Assembly: GCA_024399545.1 (NCBI GenBank)
Contig: JAKSNS010000002.1
Location: 1-64,000, forward strand
Origin: Paludibacteraceae bacterium
Lineage (GTDB): Bacteria > Bacteroidota > Bacteroidia > Bacteroidales > Paludibacteraceae
DNA length: 64,000 nt
Direction of reading: 5' to 3'
The first letter of the stretch is position 1, and every line of letters starts with the position of its first letter. The notes under the pieces are model-generated. The model had not been told where the DNA came from, did no database searches, and saw only the letters and a list, made by a program, of their open reading frames with translations. The translations under genes were made by a program, and so were the position numbers. Of this stretch, positions 1-9,700 are shown in pieces.

Positions 1-53
1 CAAGGACCCTCTGATTAACAGTCAGATGCTCTAACCAACTGAGCTAAGGAAGA
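1..53 (-). tRNA. tRNA-Asn (GTT), cut by window start
   Basis: The 5' 53 nt of a tRNA are visible on the minus strand: acceptor strand, D arm with GGTTAGAGC, anticodon arm with GTT in the loop, and the start of the T arm. The visible part is identical to the complete tRNA-Asn at 72-145, which lies 18 bp upstream in transcription. The two are very likely processed from one precursor. The 3' end lies outside the window. Confidence 0.93.
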
Positions 54-71
54 ATGTTATTTGCTGTTTTG

Positions 72-145
72 CTCTCCCTCTTGGACTTGAACCAAGGACC
101 CTCTGATTAACAGTCAGATGCTCTAACCAACTGAGCTAAGGAAGA
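72..145 (-). tRNA. tRNA-Asn (GTT)
   Basis: This is a complete 74-nt tRNA read on the minus strand. The acceptor stem pairs TCTTCCT with AGGGAGA (one G-U), the anticodon loop is CTGTTAA with anticodon GTT (plus-strand 109-111), and the T arm has the loop TTCAAGT. The discriminator base is G and no CCA is encoded, so CCA must be added after transcription. It is the promoter-proximal copy of a tandem tRNA-Asn pair. Confidence 0.96.
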
Positions 146-186
146 ATTGGATTTTCAGGCGGGAAACCCCTTCTGATTTGCGACTG

Positions 187-217
187 CAAAGGTACTGCTT
201 TTTTTGTTAACAGCCAA
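187..217 (-). promoter_or_regulatory. Bacteroidota-type promoter for the tRNA-Asn pair
   Basis: On the minus strand TACCTTTG (187-194) matches the Bacteroidota -7 consensus TAnnTTTG, and TTG (215-217) sits 20 bp upstream as the -33 element. Transcription would start around 180, about 35 nt before the mature 5' end at 145. The promoter lies between the end of uvrA and the tRNAs, so the tRNAs need not rely on read-through from uvrA. Confidence 0.75.
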
Positions 218-254
218 GGATTTTAACGAAAAAATTATTCCTCTTTTGATGTTT

Positions 255-2990
255 TTATAACACGCTGGCAGTAAGTGAGTTTTTGCACTCTTTTAGCCCC
301 TTTAGTGGTCCTTCGTAGAGTATATTACCCCCATTTTCGCCACTTGAAGGTCCCAAATCCATTATCCAATCGGCGCGTCGGATGACATTTAGGTTGTGTT
401 CCACTACCACAATCGTGTGTCCTGCGGCGAGCAGTTGGTCGAACGAACTGAGCAATCTGTTGATGTCTGCCGTGTGGAGTCCCGTGGTTGGTTCGTCGAA
501 TATAAAAAGTATGCGGTGGTTCTTTGACGACTGCGATAGGAAATAGGCAAGTTTTATGCGTTGGCTCTCTCCTCCTGATAGCGTGCTGGAGCTTTGCCCT
601 AATTTCAGGTATCCCAACCCCACGTCTTGCAATGGTTTAAGTTTGCGCGCAATGGTCACCGACTCCGGGTATTCCGAGAAGAAATCGAAGGCTGCGTCAA
701 CGGTCATCTCCAGTACGTCATAGATTGAGGCTTCGTGGAATTTTACTTCCAGAATGTCGTTCTTGAACCTTCGTCCGTGGCAAGCTGGGCAAGGCATTAC
801 GATGTCCGCCATGAATTGCATAGGGACAGTCACCGTGCCTTCTCCCTCGCATTCTGGGCAACGTCCCCCATCTACGTTGAACGAGAAATGTGCTGGTGTG
901 AACTCCATCTGTTTAGATAGTGGTTGTTCGGCGAAGAGACGGCGAATGTCGTCATAGACTTTCAAATATGTGGCGGCGTTTGAGCGTGAAGATTTTCCGA
1001 TAGGGTTTTGGTCAACCATCTGCACATCGTCAATCAGTTTCAAAGCTCCCGAAATTGACCCGTAATGAACAGAGCCATCGACTATTGACGATTTGTCTAA
1101 GGCACGTCCCAAAGCGCTGTAGAGTACGTCGCGTATAAGAGACGATTTTCCAGAACCTGATACACCAGTAACCGCTGTCATAACACCCAAAGGGAAACGG
1201 GCTGTGACGTTCTTGAGGTTATTTTGTGTGGCTCCTGATATTTCTATGAAGTTCGAAGGTATGCGTGGACAGGTGTATTCTTTTTGTATCAGTTCCCCAC
1301 GAAGTGCCGCACCTGTGATTGACTTGGGGTTCTTGGCTATTTCATCAGGACTGCCCATTGCTATAATTTCTCCACCGTTTGTACCTGCTTCAGGGCCAAT
1401 GTCTATAATAATGTCTGCCTGACGCATAATATCTTCGTCATGCTCTACTATAATCACCGTGTTGCCTAATTGTTGCAGTTGGCGAAGCACCTTCATCAGT
1501 CGTGCGGTGTCAACAGGGTGAAGTCCTATTGATGGTTCGTCTAATATATATAATGAGCCGACAAGGGCTGAGCCAAGTGAGGTGGCAAGATTTATTCGTT
1601 GGCTTTCGCCGCCTGAAAGAGTGTTGCTTTGGCGATTAAGCGTAAGATAACCGAGACCCACGTCTTGCAGGAAACTTATCCTTGACGAAATCTCGTGTAT
1701 AAGTCTGTCGGCGGCTGCGTGTTCCGCACGTGTGAGGTGTAATCCCGCTATGAATTTCGCAAGGTCGTCAACAGGCATGTCAACAAGTTCAGCTATGCTT
1801 CGTCCTGCTATTTTTACGTAAGTTGCTTCTTGTTTCAGTCTTGAGCCGTGGCAGACTGGGCAAACGGTACGCCCACGGTAGCGTGAGAGCATTACGCGGT
1901 ATTGTATCTTGTATTGCTGCGACTCAATCTCTTTGAAGAAATCGTTTATGCCTGTGAAGTACTCGTTGCCTTCCCACAGCAGTTTTTGCTGTTCGGCAGT
2001 GAGTTTATAGTATGGCGTGTGTATCGGAAATCCGAATTTCTCAGCGTTGAGTATCAGCTGTTGTTTTGCGCAACCCATGGCTGGACCGCGCCATGGCAGT
2101 ACTGCATCATCGTAAATGCTTCTTGACCAGTCTGGTATGACGAGGTTAGGGTCAATGCCCAAAATCTTCCCATAGCCATTGCACTCTGGACAGGCGCCTA
2201 TTGGGTTGTTGAACGAGAACAGGCGGTCTGTTGGCACTTGGAATTTTATGCCGTCAGCCTCGAAACTCTTTGAAAAACTGGTGTATGTGTTACCCGAATA
2301 AACCCAAAGCGAACCTTTGCCCTCGTAAAATGCGGTCTCTATTGAGTCATACAGGCGGTTGCGTAGTTCAGATGAACCGTCGGTGTGTATATGGCTTATG
2401 ATAAGTTTTGCGCCCTTGGGAAAAGGCTTGCCTGTATAGTCGCTGATTTTGAAAACTTTGTCCTCGCACATAAAACGCGAGAATCCTTGTGAACTAAGCG
2501 TCGCAGCGTCGGCTGAGGTCTCTACGAGTATCGAGACTGCCGTGTCGTTGGGCAGGGAGAATATGAAACCAATGACATCCTCAACAGTGTGTTGTTTCAC
2601 CTCACGCCCTGAAATTGGGGAGTAAGTACGTCCGATTCGTGCAAACAACAGGCGCAAGTAATCGTAGATTTCGGTGGTTGTACCTACGGTTGAACGAGGG
2701 TTGTTGTTTATGACTTTCTGCTGTATTGCTATGGCTGGCGGTATTCCTTTGATGAAATCAACTTCAGGCTTGTTCATTCGCCCCAGGAACTGGCGCACGT
2801 AACTTGAAAGTGACTCAACGTAACGTCGTTCGCCTTCAGCGTAGATTGTGTCAAAGGCAAGTGATGATTTTCCGGACCCTGACACGCCTGTGATGACTAT
2901 CAGTTTCTCACGGGGAATCTCAAGCGATATTCCTTTCAGGTTGTGTACTCGTGCGTTACGGATTGATATGTAGCCACTTTTCTCGCTCAT
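255..2990 (-). CDS. uvrA: Excinuclease ABC subunit UvrA (short Bacteroidota form)
   Basis: This 911-aa protein is the damage-recognition ATPase of nucleotide excision repair and works in the cytoplasm with UvrB and UvrC. It has two ABC cassettes: Walker A GVSGSGKS at residues 35-42 and again in the second half, with LSGGESQR signatures in each. The C-terminal CxxC...CxxC zinc module (CPEC and CPAC) is intact. The N-terminal insertion has CPECNGYG and CPVCHG, but the CxxC pair that precedes FSFNNP in E. coli UvrA is missing. It is slightly shorter than the usual 940 aa. Bacteroidota often carry two UvrA paralogues, and this resembles the second form ([12 protein letters not shown]), so whether it is the main repair enzyme is inferred. 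It is the last gene of a five-gene operon and overlaps the DUF4831 gene by ATGA. Confidence 0.93.
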   Translation of the reverse strand: MSEKSGYISIRNARVHNLKGISLEIPREKLIVITGVSGSGKSSLAFDTIYAEGERRYVESLSSYVRQFLGRMNKPEVDFIKGIPPAIAIQQKVINNNPRSTVGTTTEIYDYLRLLFARIGRTYSPISGREVKQHTVEDVIGFIFSLPNDTAVSILVETSADAATLSSQGFSRFMCEDKVFKISDYTGKPFPKGAKLIISHIHTDGSSELRNRLYDSIETAFYEGKGSLWVYSGNTYTSFSKSFEADGIKFQVPTDRLFSFNNPIGACPECNGYGKILGIDPNLVIPDWSRSIYDDAVLPWRGPAMGCAKQQLILNAEKFGFPIHTPYYKLTAEQQKLLWEGNEYFTGINDFFKEIESQQYKIQYRVMLSRYRGRTVCPVCHGSRLKQEATYVKIAGRSIAELVDMPVDDLAKFIAGLHLTRAEHAAADRLIHEISSRISFLQDVGLGYLTLNRQSNTLSGGESQRINLATSLGSALVGSLYILDEPSIGLHPVDTARLMKVLRQLQQLGNTVIIVEHDEDIMRQADIIIDIGPEAGTNGGEIIAMGSPDEIAKNPKSITGAALRGELIQKEYTCPRIPSNFIEISGATQNNLKNVTARFPLGVMTAVTGVSGSGKSSLIRDVLYSALGRALDKSSIVDGSVHYGSISGALKLIDDVQMVDQNPIGKSSRSNAATYLKVYDDIRRLFAEQPLSKQMEFTPAHFSFNVDGGRCPECEGEGTVTVPMQFMADIVMPCPACHGRRFKNDILEVKFHEASIYDVLEMTVDAAFDFFSEYPESVTIARKLKPLQDVGLGYLKLGQSSSTLSGGESQRIKLAYFLSQSSKNHRILFIFDEPTTGLHTADINRLLSSFDQLLAAGHTIVVVEHNLNVIRRADWIMDLGPSSGENGGNILYEGPLKGLKECKNSLTASVL

Positions 2991-4033
2991 TTCATCTTGC
3001 GGATTGTTCCGTTGCTATTGAATAAAATATTCCTGACTGTTGGTGCAAGCCAAGTGGCGTAACCGTTTTGTGGAATGTCGAGTATGTGTGTTGACGTGTA
3101 GTTTTCGCCGTGGCGGATGACTATTCTCACTGCGCCTGGCACATTATAAAAATACCCTTTATGCGCTTTCCTTGCTTTTTTTGTCTCTTCTGGTGCAGTG
3201 ACAATCTTTGGGGTTGTGTTCACATAAACTGGCGTTCCAATCATGTCTTCTGGCGAAGTTATGCCTTCGATGGTACTTATGCGAGCAATGATGAGGTTAC
3301 TTTTTATTTCCGAAGGGTTTACGGTGAAACGGCGTGATTTGCTGATTGTTGCCTTCTTACCCATGAACAATGCGGTTAGCTCTTTTTCTTCGCTGTCTAT
3401 GCGCTTCAGTATCTCTTTGGTTGCTTTGCCGTCAGGTTGGTGGCTAACGTCGCACGAGAGTATCGACATTCGTGCCTCGCGCAGCATAAATATCTGTTTT
3501 GCCGCACGTTCAGCCATTTTTGGGATTGAGGTTGATGTTAGTGCCTCCTCGCCTAATAGTTCTATGTGAAATGTCGTGTCTGCTGTTCCTGTGTTAGTTA
3601 ACTTAAATGGGTGTCCTTTTGCGTGTTTGTGTCCATTTTCCTCCCAACTGCCGACAGATTTCAGGAATTCTTCCCCATCCACGAATTCAACCTCTTCTGT
3701 CTCACCTGTTACGGCGTAGATTTTGGCGGTATCTACGATAAATTTCTCTATTATATCGGCAGATTGGAAACTCCAAACCCTTGACTCTTTCATGATGGCA
3801 TCGTAGCTTGCCAGGAATCTTTCGGCGTATTGTGCGAAAGGTCCAGGTTTACTGATAGTACATGTCGCTTTTATTTCAATCTGCACATGTGTTCTTGGCA
3901 GTGCATAAACCATTGCCCCTAAACGTGGAGAATGCTTGTCGTATTTTTTTACCTCGCGCTCTTTTTTGCCTGCGAAAATCGCTACTGGCAAGAGTGCCAT
4001 CATCGCAAAAACCAGAAATCTTTTCATTGTCAT
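2987..4033 (-). CDS. DUF4831-like exported protein
   Basis: This is a 348-aa protein with an N-terminal signal peptide ending near FAGKK (Met1 or the ATG two codons later would both give one), so it is exported to the periplasm or outer membrane. Overall layout and the C-terminal stretch KGYFYNVPGAVRI resemble DUF4831, a Bacteroidota-only family of unknown role. No catalytic motif is seen. It shares 4-bp ATGA overlaps with mazG upstream and uvrA downstream, which points to translational coupling. The mix of a housekeeping repair/sanitation operon with an envelope protein is notable, but nothing in the sequence shows a functional link. Confidence 0.75.
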   Translation of the reverse strand: MTMKRFLVFAMMALLPVAIFAGKKEREVKKYDKHSPRLGAMVYALPRTHVQIEIKATCTISKPGPFAQYAERFLASYDAIMKESRVWSFQSADIIEKFIVDTAKIYAVTGETEEVEFVDGEEFLKSVGSWEENGHKHAKGHPFKLTNTGTADTTFHIELLGEEALTSTSIPKMAERAAKQIFMLREARMSILSCDVSHQPDGKATKEILKRIDSEEKELTALFMGKKATISKSRRFTVNPSEIKSNLIIARISTIEGITSPEDMIGTPVYVNTTPKIVTAPEETKKARKAHKGYFYNVPGAVRIVIRHGENYTSTHILDIPQNGYATWLAPTVRNILFNSNGTIRKMK

Positions 4034-4809
4034 AATCCTTTAGCCTCGTTCCACAGTTCGTCCATCTCGGCAAGGGTCATTGATTTCAGTTCACGACCCA
4101 TCTCTTTCGCCTTTCGTTCTATGTAGTTGAAGCGTTTAATGAATTTGTTATTAGTGCGTTCCAGTGCATTGTCAGGGTTGACGTCCCACAAACGTGCGGC
4201 ATTTACGATTGAGAAGAGGAGGTCTCCGAACTCGCCTTCAACGTCACCAGTCTCGCCTTTTGCCATTTCTGCCGCCAACTCATGGTACTCTTCATCGACC
4301 TTGCGCCAGACATCTTCACGTTTCTCCCAGTCAAAACCCACGTGGCGGGCTTTGTCCTGAATGCGGTAAGCCTTTATCAGAGAGGGTAGTGAACGTGGCA
4401 CACCGCCAAGAACGGTTTTTTCGCCGTTGTTCTCCTTCTGCTTGATTTTCTCCCAATTGTTCAGCACATCGTCAGCAGTGTCGGCTTTAACCTCGCCGTA
4501 GATGTGAGGGTGGCGGAAAATCATCTTGTCGGATATTGCGTTGCAGACATCGGCAATGTCGAACGAGTTTTGCTCAGAACCCATTTTCGCATAGAAGACA
4601 ATGTGCAGCAGCACATCGCCCAACTCCTCGCAGATGTCTTTCATCGAATGTCGTTCCACAGCGTCCGCCAACTCGAAAGACTCCTCTATCGTGTTGCAGC
4701 GCAGCGAGTCAAAGGTCTGTTTTTTGTCCCATGGGCATTTCTCGCGGAGAGTGTCCATGATGTCGAGAAGGCGTGCGAAAGCCTTCAGTTGTTCCTCTCT
4801 GCTGTTCAT
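4030..4809 (-). CDS. mazG: MazG nucleoside triphosphate pyrophosphohydrolase
   Basis: MazG hydrolyses (d)NTPs to NMP and pyrophosphate, clearing aberrant nucleotides in the cytoplasm. The 259-aa protein has the duplicated MazG layout. The first domain carries [12 protein letters not shown] and the EESFEL...EELGD metal-binding helices, and the second carries [10 protein letters not shown] and [11 protein letters not shown] chose the ATG at 4807-4809, which overlaps the cysS stop as ATGA, over a GTG three codons upstream (4818). The other tight junctions in this operon use the same ATGA arrangement. It lies between cysS and the DUF4831 gene. Confidence 0.93.
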   Translation of the reverse strand: MNSREEQLKAFARLLDIMDTLREKCPWDKKQTFDSLRCNTIEESFELADAVERHSMKDICEELGDVLLHIVFYAKMGSEQNSFDIADVCNAISDKMIFRHPHIYGEVKADTADDVLNNWEKIKQKENNGEKTVLGGVPRSLPSLIKAYRIQDKARHVGFDWEKREDVWRKVDEEYHELAAEMAKGETGDVEGEFGDLLFSIVNAARLWDVNPDNALERTNNKFIKRFNYIERKAKEMGRELKSMTLAEMDELWNEAKGL

Positions 4810-6266
4810 AACGACCACTCGAAACCGTCTTTTTTGTCCTTGACCACAAAGCCTATCTTGGCAAGTTCGTCGCGTATCTTGTCAGACGTTGCCCAGTCCT
4901 TGTTCTTCTTAGCCTCCATACGGATGTTGAGCAGAAGGTCAACTGCCTGATGGTAAGCCTCGTTGACGGATGAAGAACCCTCTTCGGACTTCAGACCAAG
5001 AATCTCCTCGACCATCAGTTTCCAGGTGTTCTGTAATTCCTTGAGGTCTTCGGCGTTTATTGTCTCCTTGCCGTCTGCCACGAGGTTTATTGCCTTGGCA
5101 GAGTCGAAGAGGTGAGATATGACTATAGGGGTGTTGAGGTCGTCGCACATTGCCTCCTCGCACCTCTCTCTCAGACCTTTGACATCAACGGACGAGTTTT
5201 CGGCAGGGGTCAGTCTCATCAGACGGCCGTAAGCCTCGAAGAGCCGTTGGAGACCTTTTTCAGATGCCGCAAGTGCGTCGTTTGAGAAATCGACAGTCGA
5301 ACGGTAGTGTGCCTGAAGGATGAAGAAGCGTATGGTCATTGGCGAGAAAGCCTGATTGAGCGATGGGTGGTTGCCTGTGAAGAATTGGTCGAGGGTGATG
5401 AAGTTGCCCAACGACTTGCCCATTTTCTGTCCGTTGATGGTTATCATGTTGTTGTGCATCCAATAGTGGACAGACTCATGACCAAGGGCAGCAACGCTTT
5501 GGGCAATCTCGCACTCGTGGTGAGGGAACATAAGGTCCATTCCTCCGCCGTGAATGTCGAAGGTCTCGCCAAGGTATTTTGTGCCCATAGTCGAGCATTC
5601 AAGGTGCCACCCTGGGAAGCCCTCGCTCCAAGGTGATGGCCAGTGCATTATGTGTTCAGGTGCGGCTTTTTTCCACAAGGCGAAGTCTATCGAGCGGCGT
5701 TTCTCCGTTTGACCGTCAAGCTCACGGGTGGTTTCAAGCAACTCGTCAATGTTGCGCCCTGAGAGTTTGCCGTAGTGGTGTTTGGCGTTGTATTTTTCGA
5801 CATCGAAATAGACTGAGCCTTCACTTTCGTAGGCGTAACCTGCGTCAAGAATCTTTTTGACGAACTCAATCTGCTCGATGATGTGTCCGGAGGCATGAGG
5901 CTCGATTGACGGAGGAAGGACGTTGAGACGCTCCATGGCATGGTGATAGCGCAAGGTGTAGTACTGCACAACCTCCATTGGTTCAAGTTGCTCAAGACGT
6001 GCCTTCTTGGCTATCTTGTCCTCACCCTCATCGGCGTCATGCTCAAGGTGACCAACGTCAGTGATGTTGCGGACGTAGCGTACCTTGTAACCGAGGTGCA
6101 TGAGGTAACGATATAATGTATCGAAAGTTATGGCAGGACGCGCATGACCAAGATGGCCGTCACCATAGACGGTTGGTCCGCAGACATACATGCCTACATG
6201 GTGTTCGTTGATTGGCTTGAAGACCTCTTTCTTTCGCGAAAGGGTGTTGTAGATTACTAAATCCAT
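4806..6266 (-). CDS. cysS: Cysteinyl-tRNA synthetase
   Basis: This 486-aa class Ia aminoacyl-tRNA synthetase charges tRNA-Cys with cysteine. Visible motifs are the HIGH box as HLGH (residues 38-41), the KMSKS loop as KMGKSLGNF, and zinc ligands Cys29 ([10 protein letters not shown]), the Cys in [10 protein letters not shown], and His/Glu in [10 protein letters not shown]. The length is usual for the family. The KMGKS variant is conservative. It begins 2 bp after the radical SAM gene stop and overlaps mazG, so it is in the middle of the operon. Confidence 0.97.
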   Translation of the reverse strand: MDLVIYNTLSRKKEVFKPINEHHVGMYVCGPTVYGDGHLGHARPAITFDTLYRYLMHLGYKVRYVRNITDVGHLEHDADEGEDKIAKKARLEQLEPMEVVQYYTLRYHHAMERLNVLPPSIEPHASGHIIEQIEFVKKILDAGYAYESEGSVYFDVEKYNAKHHYGKLSGRNIDELLETTRELDGQTEKRRSIDFALWKKAAPEHIMHWPSPWSEGFPGWHLECSTMGTKYLGETFDIHGGGMDLMFPHHECEIAQSVAALGHESVHYWMHNNMITINGQKMGKSLGNFITLDQFFTGNHPSLNQAFSPMTIRFFILQAHYRSTVDFSNDALAASEKGLQRLFEAYGRLMRLTPAENSSVDVKGLRERCEEAMCDDLNTPIVISHLFDSAKAINLVADGKETINAEDLKELQNTWKLMVEEILGLKSEEGSSSVNEAYHQAVDLLLNIRMEAKKNKDWATSDKIRDELAKIGFVVKDKKDGFEWSL

Positions 6267-6268
6267 AT

Positions 6269-7033
6269 TTAATATGTCACTATTGTTTCGATTCCTAAAT
6301 CCTTGATTCTGCGTGCGATGACCTCAAGTTCCCCGCCTTCGACCTTGACGAGGGTGTCAACAGGGGTTTTGCGGTCGATTGAGTAGAGTTGCACCTGCCG
6401 TGGCATGACTTTTTTCACTGCCTCGACCCATGCGTCAATCTCTTCAGGCGTGGTGTTGTCAACCTTCAGTCCTTTGAAAGAGCCACGGAGGAACATTGTC
6501 TGTATCACGCATTTATGGTCGAATTGCATCATTCCTTCGATGGCTTTCGCGACTGTGTAGAATGATTGCTGTGGCTGGTTGATGATTCTGGCGGTAGATT
6601 CGATGGCAGAGTCAAGTTTCAGTATGTTGTTGTCTATTTTTTTCAGTGCCTCGACCACATCTTTTTTCCAGAGCATCGTGGCGTTAGAAAGTACTGACAA
6701 TTTGGCATTTGGCATATATTTATCCCTGAGTGCTATGCAGTCATCTACGATTTCGGCGAAATGCGCATGGGTTGTAGGTTCGCCGTTGCCTGCGAATGTG
6801 ATAACGTCGATTTCTTCGCCTTTTGCCTGCATCTCTTTCAATCGTTTTTCGAGTGCGTCGTGTACCTCTTGGGGTGTGGGTTGGTGGGATTCTGCCTTGA
6901 AATTCAACCCACATTCGCAGTAAATGCAGTCAAACGTGCATATCTTGGCTTCTTGGTGGAGGAGGTTCACACCTAAGGAACATCCTAATCTACGGCTTTT
7001 TATGGGTCCTACTATTATCTCACGGAACAGCAT
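6269..7033 (-). CDS. Radical SAM protein (COG0731-like)
   Basis: This 254-aa protein carries the radical SAM [4Fe-4S] motif CTFDCIYC (Cys32, Cys36, Cys39) and the GNGEPT loop. The N-terminal [14 protein letters not shown] is typical of the wyosine-like/COG0731 group of radical SAM enzymes. The substrate is unknown. I start it at the ATG at 7031-7033, because the alternative TTG at 7060 would lie inside the promoter box. It is the first gene of the operon with cysS, mazG, the DUF4831 gene and uvrA. Confidence 0.85.
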   Translation of the reverse strand: MLFREIIVGPIKSRRLGCSLGVNLLHQEAKICTFDCIYCECGLNFKAESHQPTPQEVHDALEKRLKEMQAKGEEIDVITFAGNGEPTTHAHFAEIVDDCIALRDKYMPNAKLSVLSNATMLWKKDVVEALKKIDNNILKLDSAIESTARIINQPQQSFYTVAKAIEGMMQFDHKCVIQTMFLRGSFKGLKVDNTTPEEIDAWVEAVKKVMPRQVQLYSIDRKTPVDTLVKVEGGELEVIARRIKDLGIETIVTY

Positions 7034-7057
7034 GATTATTTCTTTTGTTTTAGCCTG

Positions 7058-7065
7058 CAAAGGTA
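7058..7065 (-). promoter_or_regulatory. Promoter -7 box of the radical SAM-cysS-mazG-uvrA operon
   Basis: TACCTTTG on the minus strand is a perfect match to the Bacteroidota TAnnTTTG box, 25 bp before the chosen start codon at 7033. I see no clear -33 element. The leader would be about 20 nt. Confidence 0.65.
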
Positions 7066-7288
7066 GTGAAAAATATTGGGAAAAAGAAATTTTTCAGGCA
7101 TAAATTTCCTCTTCATTTCTCAAACACACTTTTTTTGTCGCTATGTTTATGCTGAAACTTATTGACGTCAAGTAAAAATGCACGGCTGCGCATCTTTACG
7201 CAACGTATATCCGAGAGTTGTATTTTGTTGTGAGGGGCTTGTCGAGGTGGCAAGAATGGGGGCAGAAGTAATGCTTTTTTTGCTATGC

Positions 7289-7353
7289 TAAGTCGTTGAT
7301 TTTCATATTCACTGTCCGTAGCTACTACGTAGGGGATTGGTAAGGAGTTTTTT
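7289..7353. repeat. Dispersed repeat, copy 1 of 2
   Basis: About 65 bp closely matching 18939-19003. The first 36 bp (taagtcgttgattttc onward) are identical and the rest differs at scattered positions. Weaker similarity extends about 20 bp further left. The core contains GTAGCTAC, a short palindrome. It is intergenic here, while copy 2 lies in the remains of an ATPase gene. Confidence 0.75.
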
Positions 7354-7607
7354 TGATATATGAATGGATTCCGTGATTTTTTTGACGTGACGGATAGATT
7401 TGTATGCGTTTTGAGTCTTTATAAGCAAAAGCAAAAAAATAAGCATTTTTGACGACTATATTTTTTACGGTTAAACACATTAGTCAATATTATTGCTTTA
7501 ACATAACAGTGCAAATAATAGAGTCCCGAATGATAGTGTATATTTAATTGCTACTTAACATATTAAAATAAAGTATATGGAATTGTTGAAAATTAAGTGT
7601 TAAAAAA

Positions 7608-7639
7608 TTTGCTAAAGTAAGATATTTGTCCTATCTTTG
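7608..7639 (+). promoter_or_regulatory. Promoter of the WG/LPP20 envelope cluster
   Basis: TTTG (7608-7611), a 20-bp spacer, then TATCTTTG (7632-7639) make a consensus Bacteroidota promoter. Transcription would begin near 7646, leaving a leader of about 90 nt before the ATG at 7735. This is the only strong promoter seen before the eight-gene cluster. Confidence 0.8.
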
Positions 7640-7734
7640 CACCCACAATTTAAAACGCAATTCCAGAACCCTCCTTTAGCGATTTTGTCGAAAACCACAA
7701 TCTAAAAAAGGTATATTTCAAAACATTTTTTATT

Positions 7735-9576
7735 ATGAAAAGATTATCTATTACTTTTTTGTTGCTGTTATCGATAATGGCAATAAACGCAGCAAAGCTG
7801 CACAGAATCGAGAACAAAGGTAAGTACGGTTATGCCGATGAGGCAGGAAACGTCGTAGTCAAGTGCGAGTATGACCTTGCTATGGATTTCAGTCAAGGTT
7901 TGGCATACGTTTGTAAGAAATACAAATCTTTAGGTCAGGAAGTCACAAAGCATGGTTTTATCAACGAGGCTGGAGCGTTCGTCTTTAACTTAACTTCTAT
8001 CACCAGTGTATTGTCTGTGATTGACCCTGCAAATTACAAAGGTGATGAAATAATGTTCAAGGATGGTTTTGTGAAAATCCCTGCCACAGAATTGGGATAT
8101 GTGTCGTTGTATCAGGGTGTTGTGGAGGCCACACGTCCGTACAAAGATGCATTGGGTAATGGCGGTTTGGAAATGTTGTTTCAGTCAAATATTTCAGATG
8201 GTACTGTATTTGATAAAAGAGCCAATTACGGGATTGTCGGATTTAAGGAGATTGTAGAGAGGGGTGATGTGTTGATTGGTGTATCGACCACCGGAAGCGA
8301 ACTGGCGTTTGACAAGGAGAGTCATTTCCCATACTCGTCATATTATTACACATATGTCATTGAAACGCATACGTACTTCCAAAGCCACTACGGAGAAGCA
8401 AGTTCAAGTGGAGCCGCAAACGGCATTTGGACAGGTGATTTCGGAGTTGTTTATGCATTGAACAATGTAATGGGTAAAACGCCATCACCGTATCTATACA
8501 CAAAATTCGGTGAGATGCATAGCTATTTTGATTCGCTGAACGTGCTTAAGTTCGACAATGGAGATATGATGTTTGTGATGTACGTGGCTAAAACTCAACA
8601 TTGTAAATTGGTTGACAAGACATGCACTAAAGTAGCTGATGGTATGTCTGAAATTAAGAGTTACTTGCAAAACAAGAGTTACAAGTTAGTTGAATACAAG
8701 AATCTGACAAACGGACCGATTGTTGATTGTATAAAATCCGCACCTGTCGAGAGGGTGACCGACCCATCGAACCAGTACATCAAACACCCATCAGGCTCTG
8801 TATGGAAGAAGAAGGATATTTCGAATATGGCAATAAATACAGACTCGTTTTCGGGTAACCCGCTTGGATTGCAAATCGTGAACGGGTTCAATGGTAAGAG
8901 AAGTTCTTCCAAGCCTGTGACTTTCAAACCCAAAAAAGATAATATTTCAGATATAATAATCTCAGGTGCTGCAATTTTGGTGTTGAATAATAAGGGAAAG
9001 GAATGCAAGATGGAGGATTTTGAAATTACCAGTTCATCTGATAAGGTTGAAATCAAAGGAAATGACATCAAGCTGAATGTATCAGCAATTGATGTGGTGA
9101 AAGGTAAAGTTGAGAAGGAGTATGATGTTACCGTGAAACATATTGCGTCAGGAGTACAGACCACTGTTAAAATCGCCCCAATGTTTGTTGACAGTATTAA
9201 AGACGACCGCATTATGCAGACATACGTGTTCACTGAGATTCCTGGAGAAACGAGAACAGATTACGCAATCTGCTATAATGTTGACACCAAAAAGTATGCT
9301 GTGGTGAAGATGCCATTTAAGATTAATGGTAAAGGTATGGATGGAAGGAAAGGAGGAACGAATGGTAATGTTCTCTACCCTGGTAGTGATGGCGCACATG
9401 GTGCTAATATAGTAGTGTATATGTCAAATTATTTCAAAGAGCATTTCGGGGAACAGAGTCTGAAGATTGAGAATGAAGGAGGCAAAGGAGGTAAAGGTGC
9501 ACAGTCTGGTTCGGCGAAAGCTGATGACGGATTTGACGGGAAAAAGGGCGTTCTGGAATTTGTAACGCTGAAATAA
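7735..9576 (+). CDS. Exported WG-repeat protein with Gly-rich collagen-like tail
   Basis: This 613-aa protein has a signal peptide (about residues 1-19, ending near INA). Next come at least two WG-type repeats (KYGYADEAGNVVVKCEYD, then HGFINEAGAFVF). A long middle region is not recognised. The C-terminal 70 residues are rich in GxxG triplets (GMDGRKGGTNG..., GGKGGKGAQSG, DDGFDGKKG), like a flexible collagen-like tail. WG repeats are usually protein-binding or wall-associated and no enzyme motif is visible. It is first in a run of eight exported proteins, so it may be a surface or scaffold component; this is inference. Confidence 0.8.
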   Translation: MKRLSITFLLLLSIMAINAAKLHRIENKGKYGYADEAGNVVVKCEYDLAMDFSQGLAYVCKKYKSLGQEVTKHGFINEAGAFVFNLTSITSVLSVIDPANYKGDEIMFKDGFVKIPATELGYVSLYQGVVEATRPYKDALGNGGLEMLFQSNISDGTVFDKRANYGIVGFKEIVERGDVLIGVSTTGSELAFDKESHFPYSSYYYTYVIETHTYFQSHYGEASSSGAANGIWTGDFGVVYALNNVMGKTPSPYLYTKFGEMHSYFDSLNVLKFDNGDMMFVMYVAKTQHCKLVDKTCTKVADGMSEIKSYLQNKSYKLVEYKNLTNGPIVDCIKSAPVERVTDPSNQYIKHPSGSVWKKKDISNMAINTDSFSGNPLGLQIVNGFNGKRSSSKPVTFKPKKDNISDIIISGAAILVLNNKGKECKMEDFEITSSSDKVEIKGNDIKLNVSAIDVVKGKVEKEYDVTVKHIASGVQTTVKIAPMFVDSIKDDRIMQTYVFTEIPGETRTDYAICYNVDTKKYAVVKMPFKINGKGMDGRKGGTNGNVLYPGSDGAHGANIVVYMSNYFKEHFGEQSLKIENEGGKGGKGAQSGSAKADDGFDGKKGVLEFVTLK

Positions 9577-9600
9577 CACCATTCCTTTAGGTTTTGCTAT

Positions 9601-9637
9601 GTTCAGAAAGTCTTTATGTGTCAGAGACTTTCTGAAC
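9601..9637. terminator. Perfect 13-bp hairpin after the first cluster gene
   Basis: GTTCAGAAAGTCT (9601-9613) pairs perfectly with 9625-9637 around an 11-nt loop, 25 bp past the stop codon at 9576. No U tract follows, so it may attenuate, terminate weakly or protect the upstream mRNA end rather than act as a classical terminator. The same short gap holds a 15-bp match (9667-9681) to the inverted repeat of the 60-kb MITE. Confidence 0.5.
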
Positions 9638-9700
9638 ATTACAAACGTAGTCCGAAAATATGTGAAGTGAATTTATAGAACCTATAATAAAAATCTTGAA

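Larger units (their letters stand above)
7066..7734. other. Intergenic region between divergent operons
   Basis: About 670 bp without a credible gene. It holds one copy of a dispersed repeat (7289-7353, listed separately), AT-rich sequence, and the plus-strand promoter at 7608-7639. The length and AT content suggest regulatory sequence or remnants of deleted DNA. Confidence 0.6.

Noticed and set aside
3876..4073. Extra minus-strand frame overlapping the DUF4831 and mazG genes
   Set aside because: It lies in another frame of two strong genes and encodes no recognisable protein.
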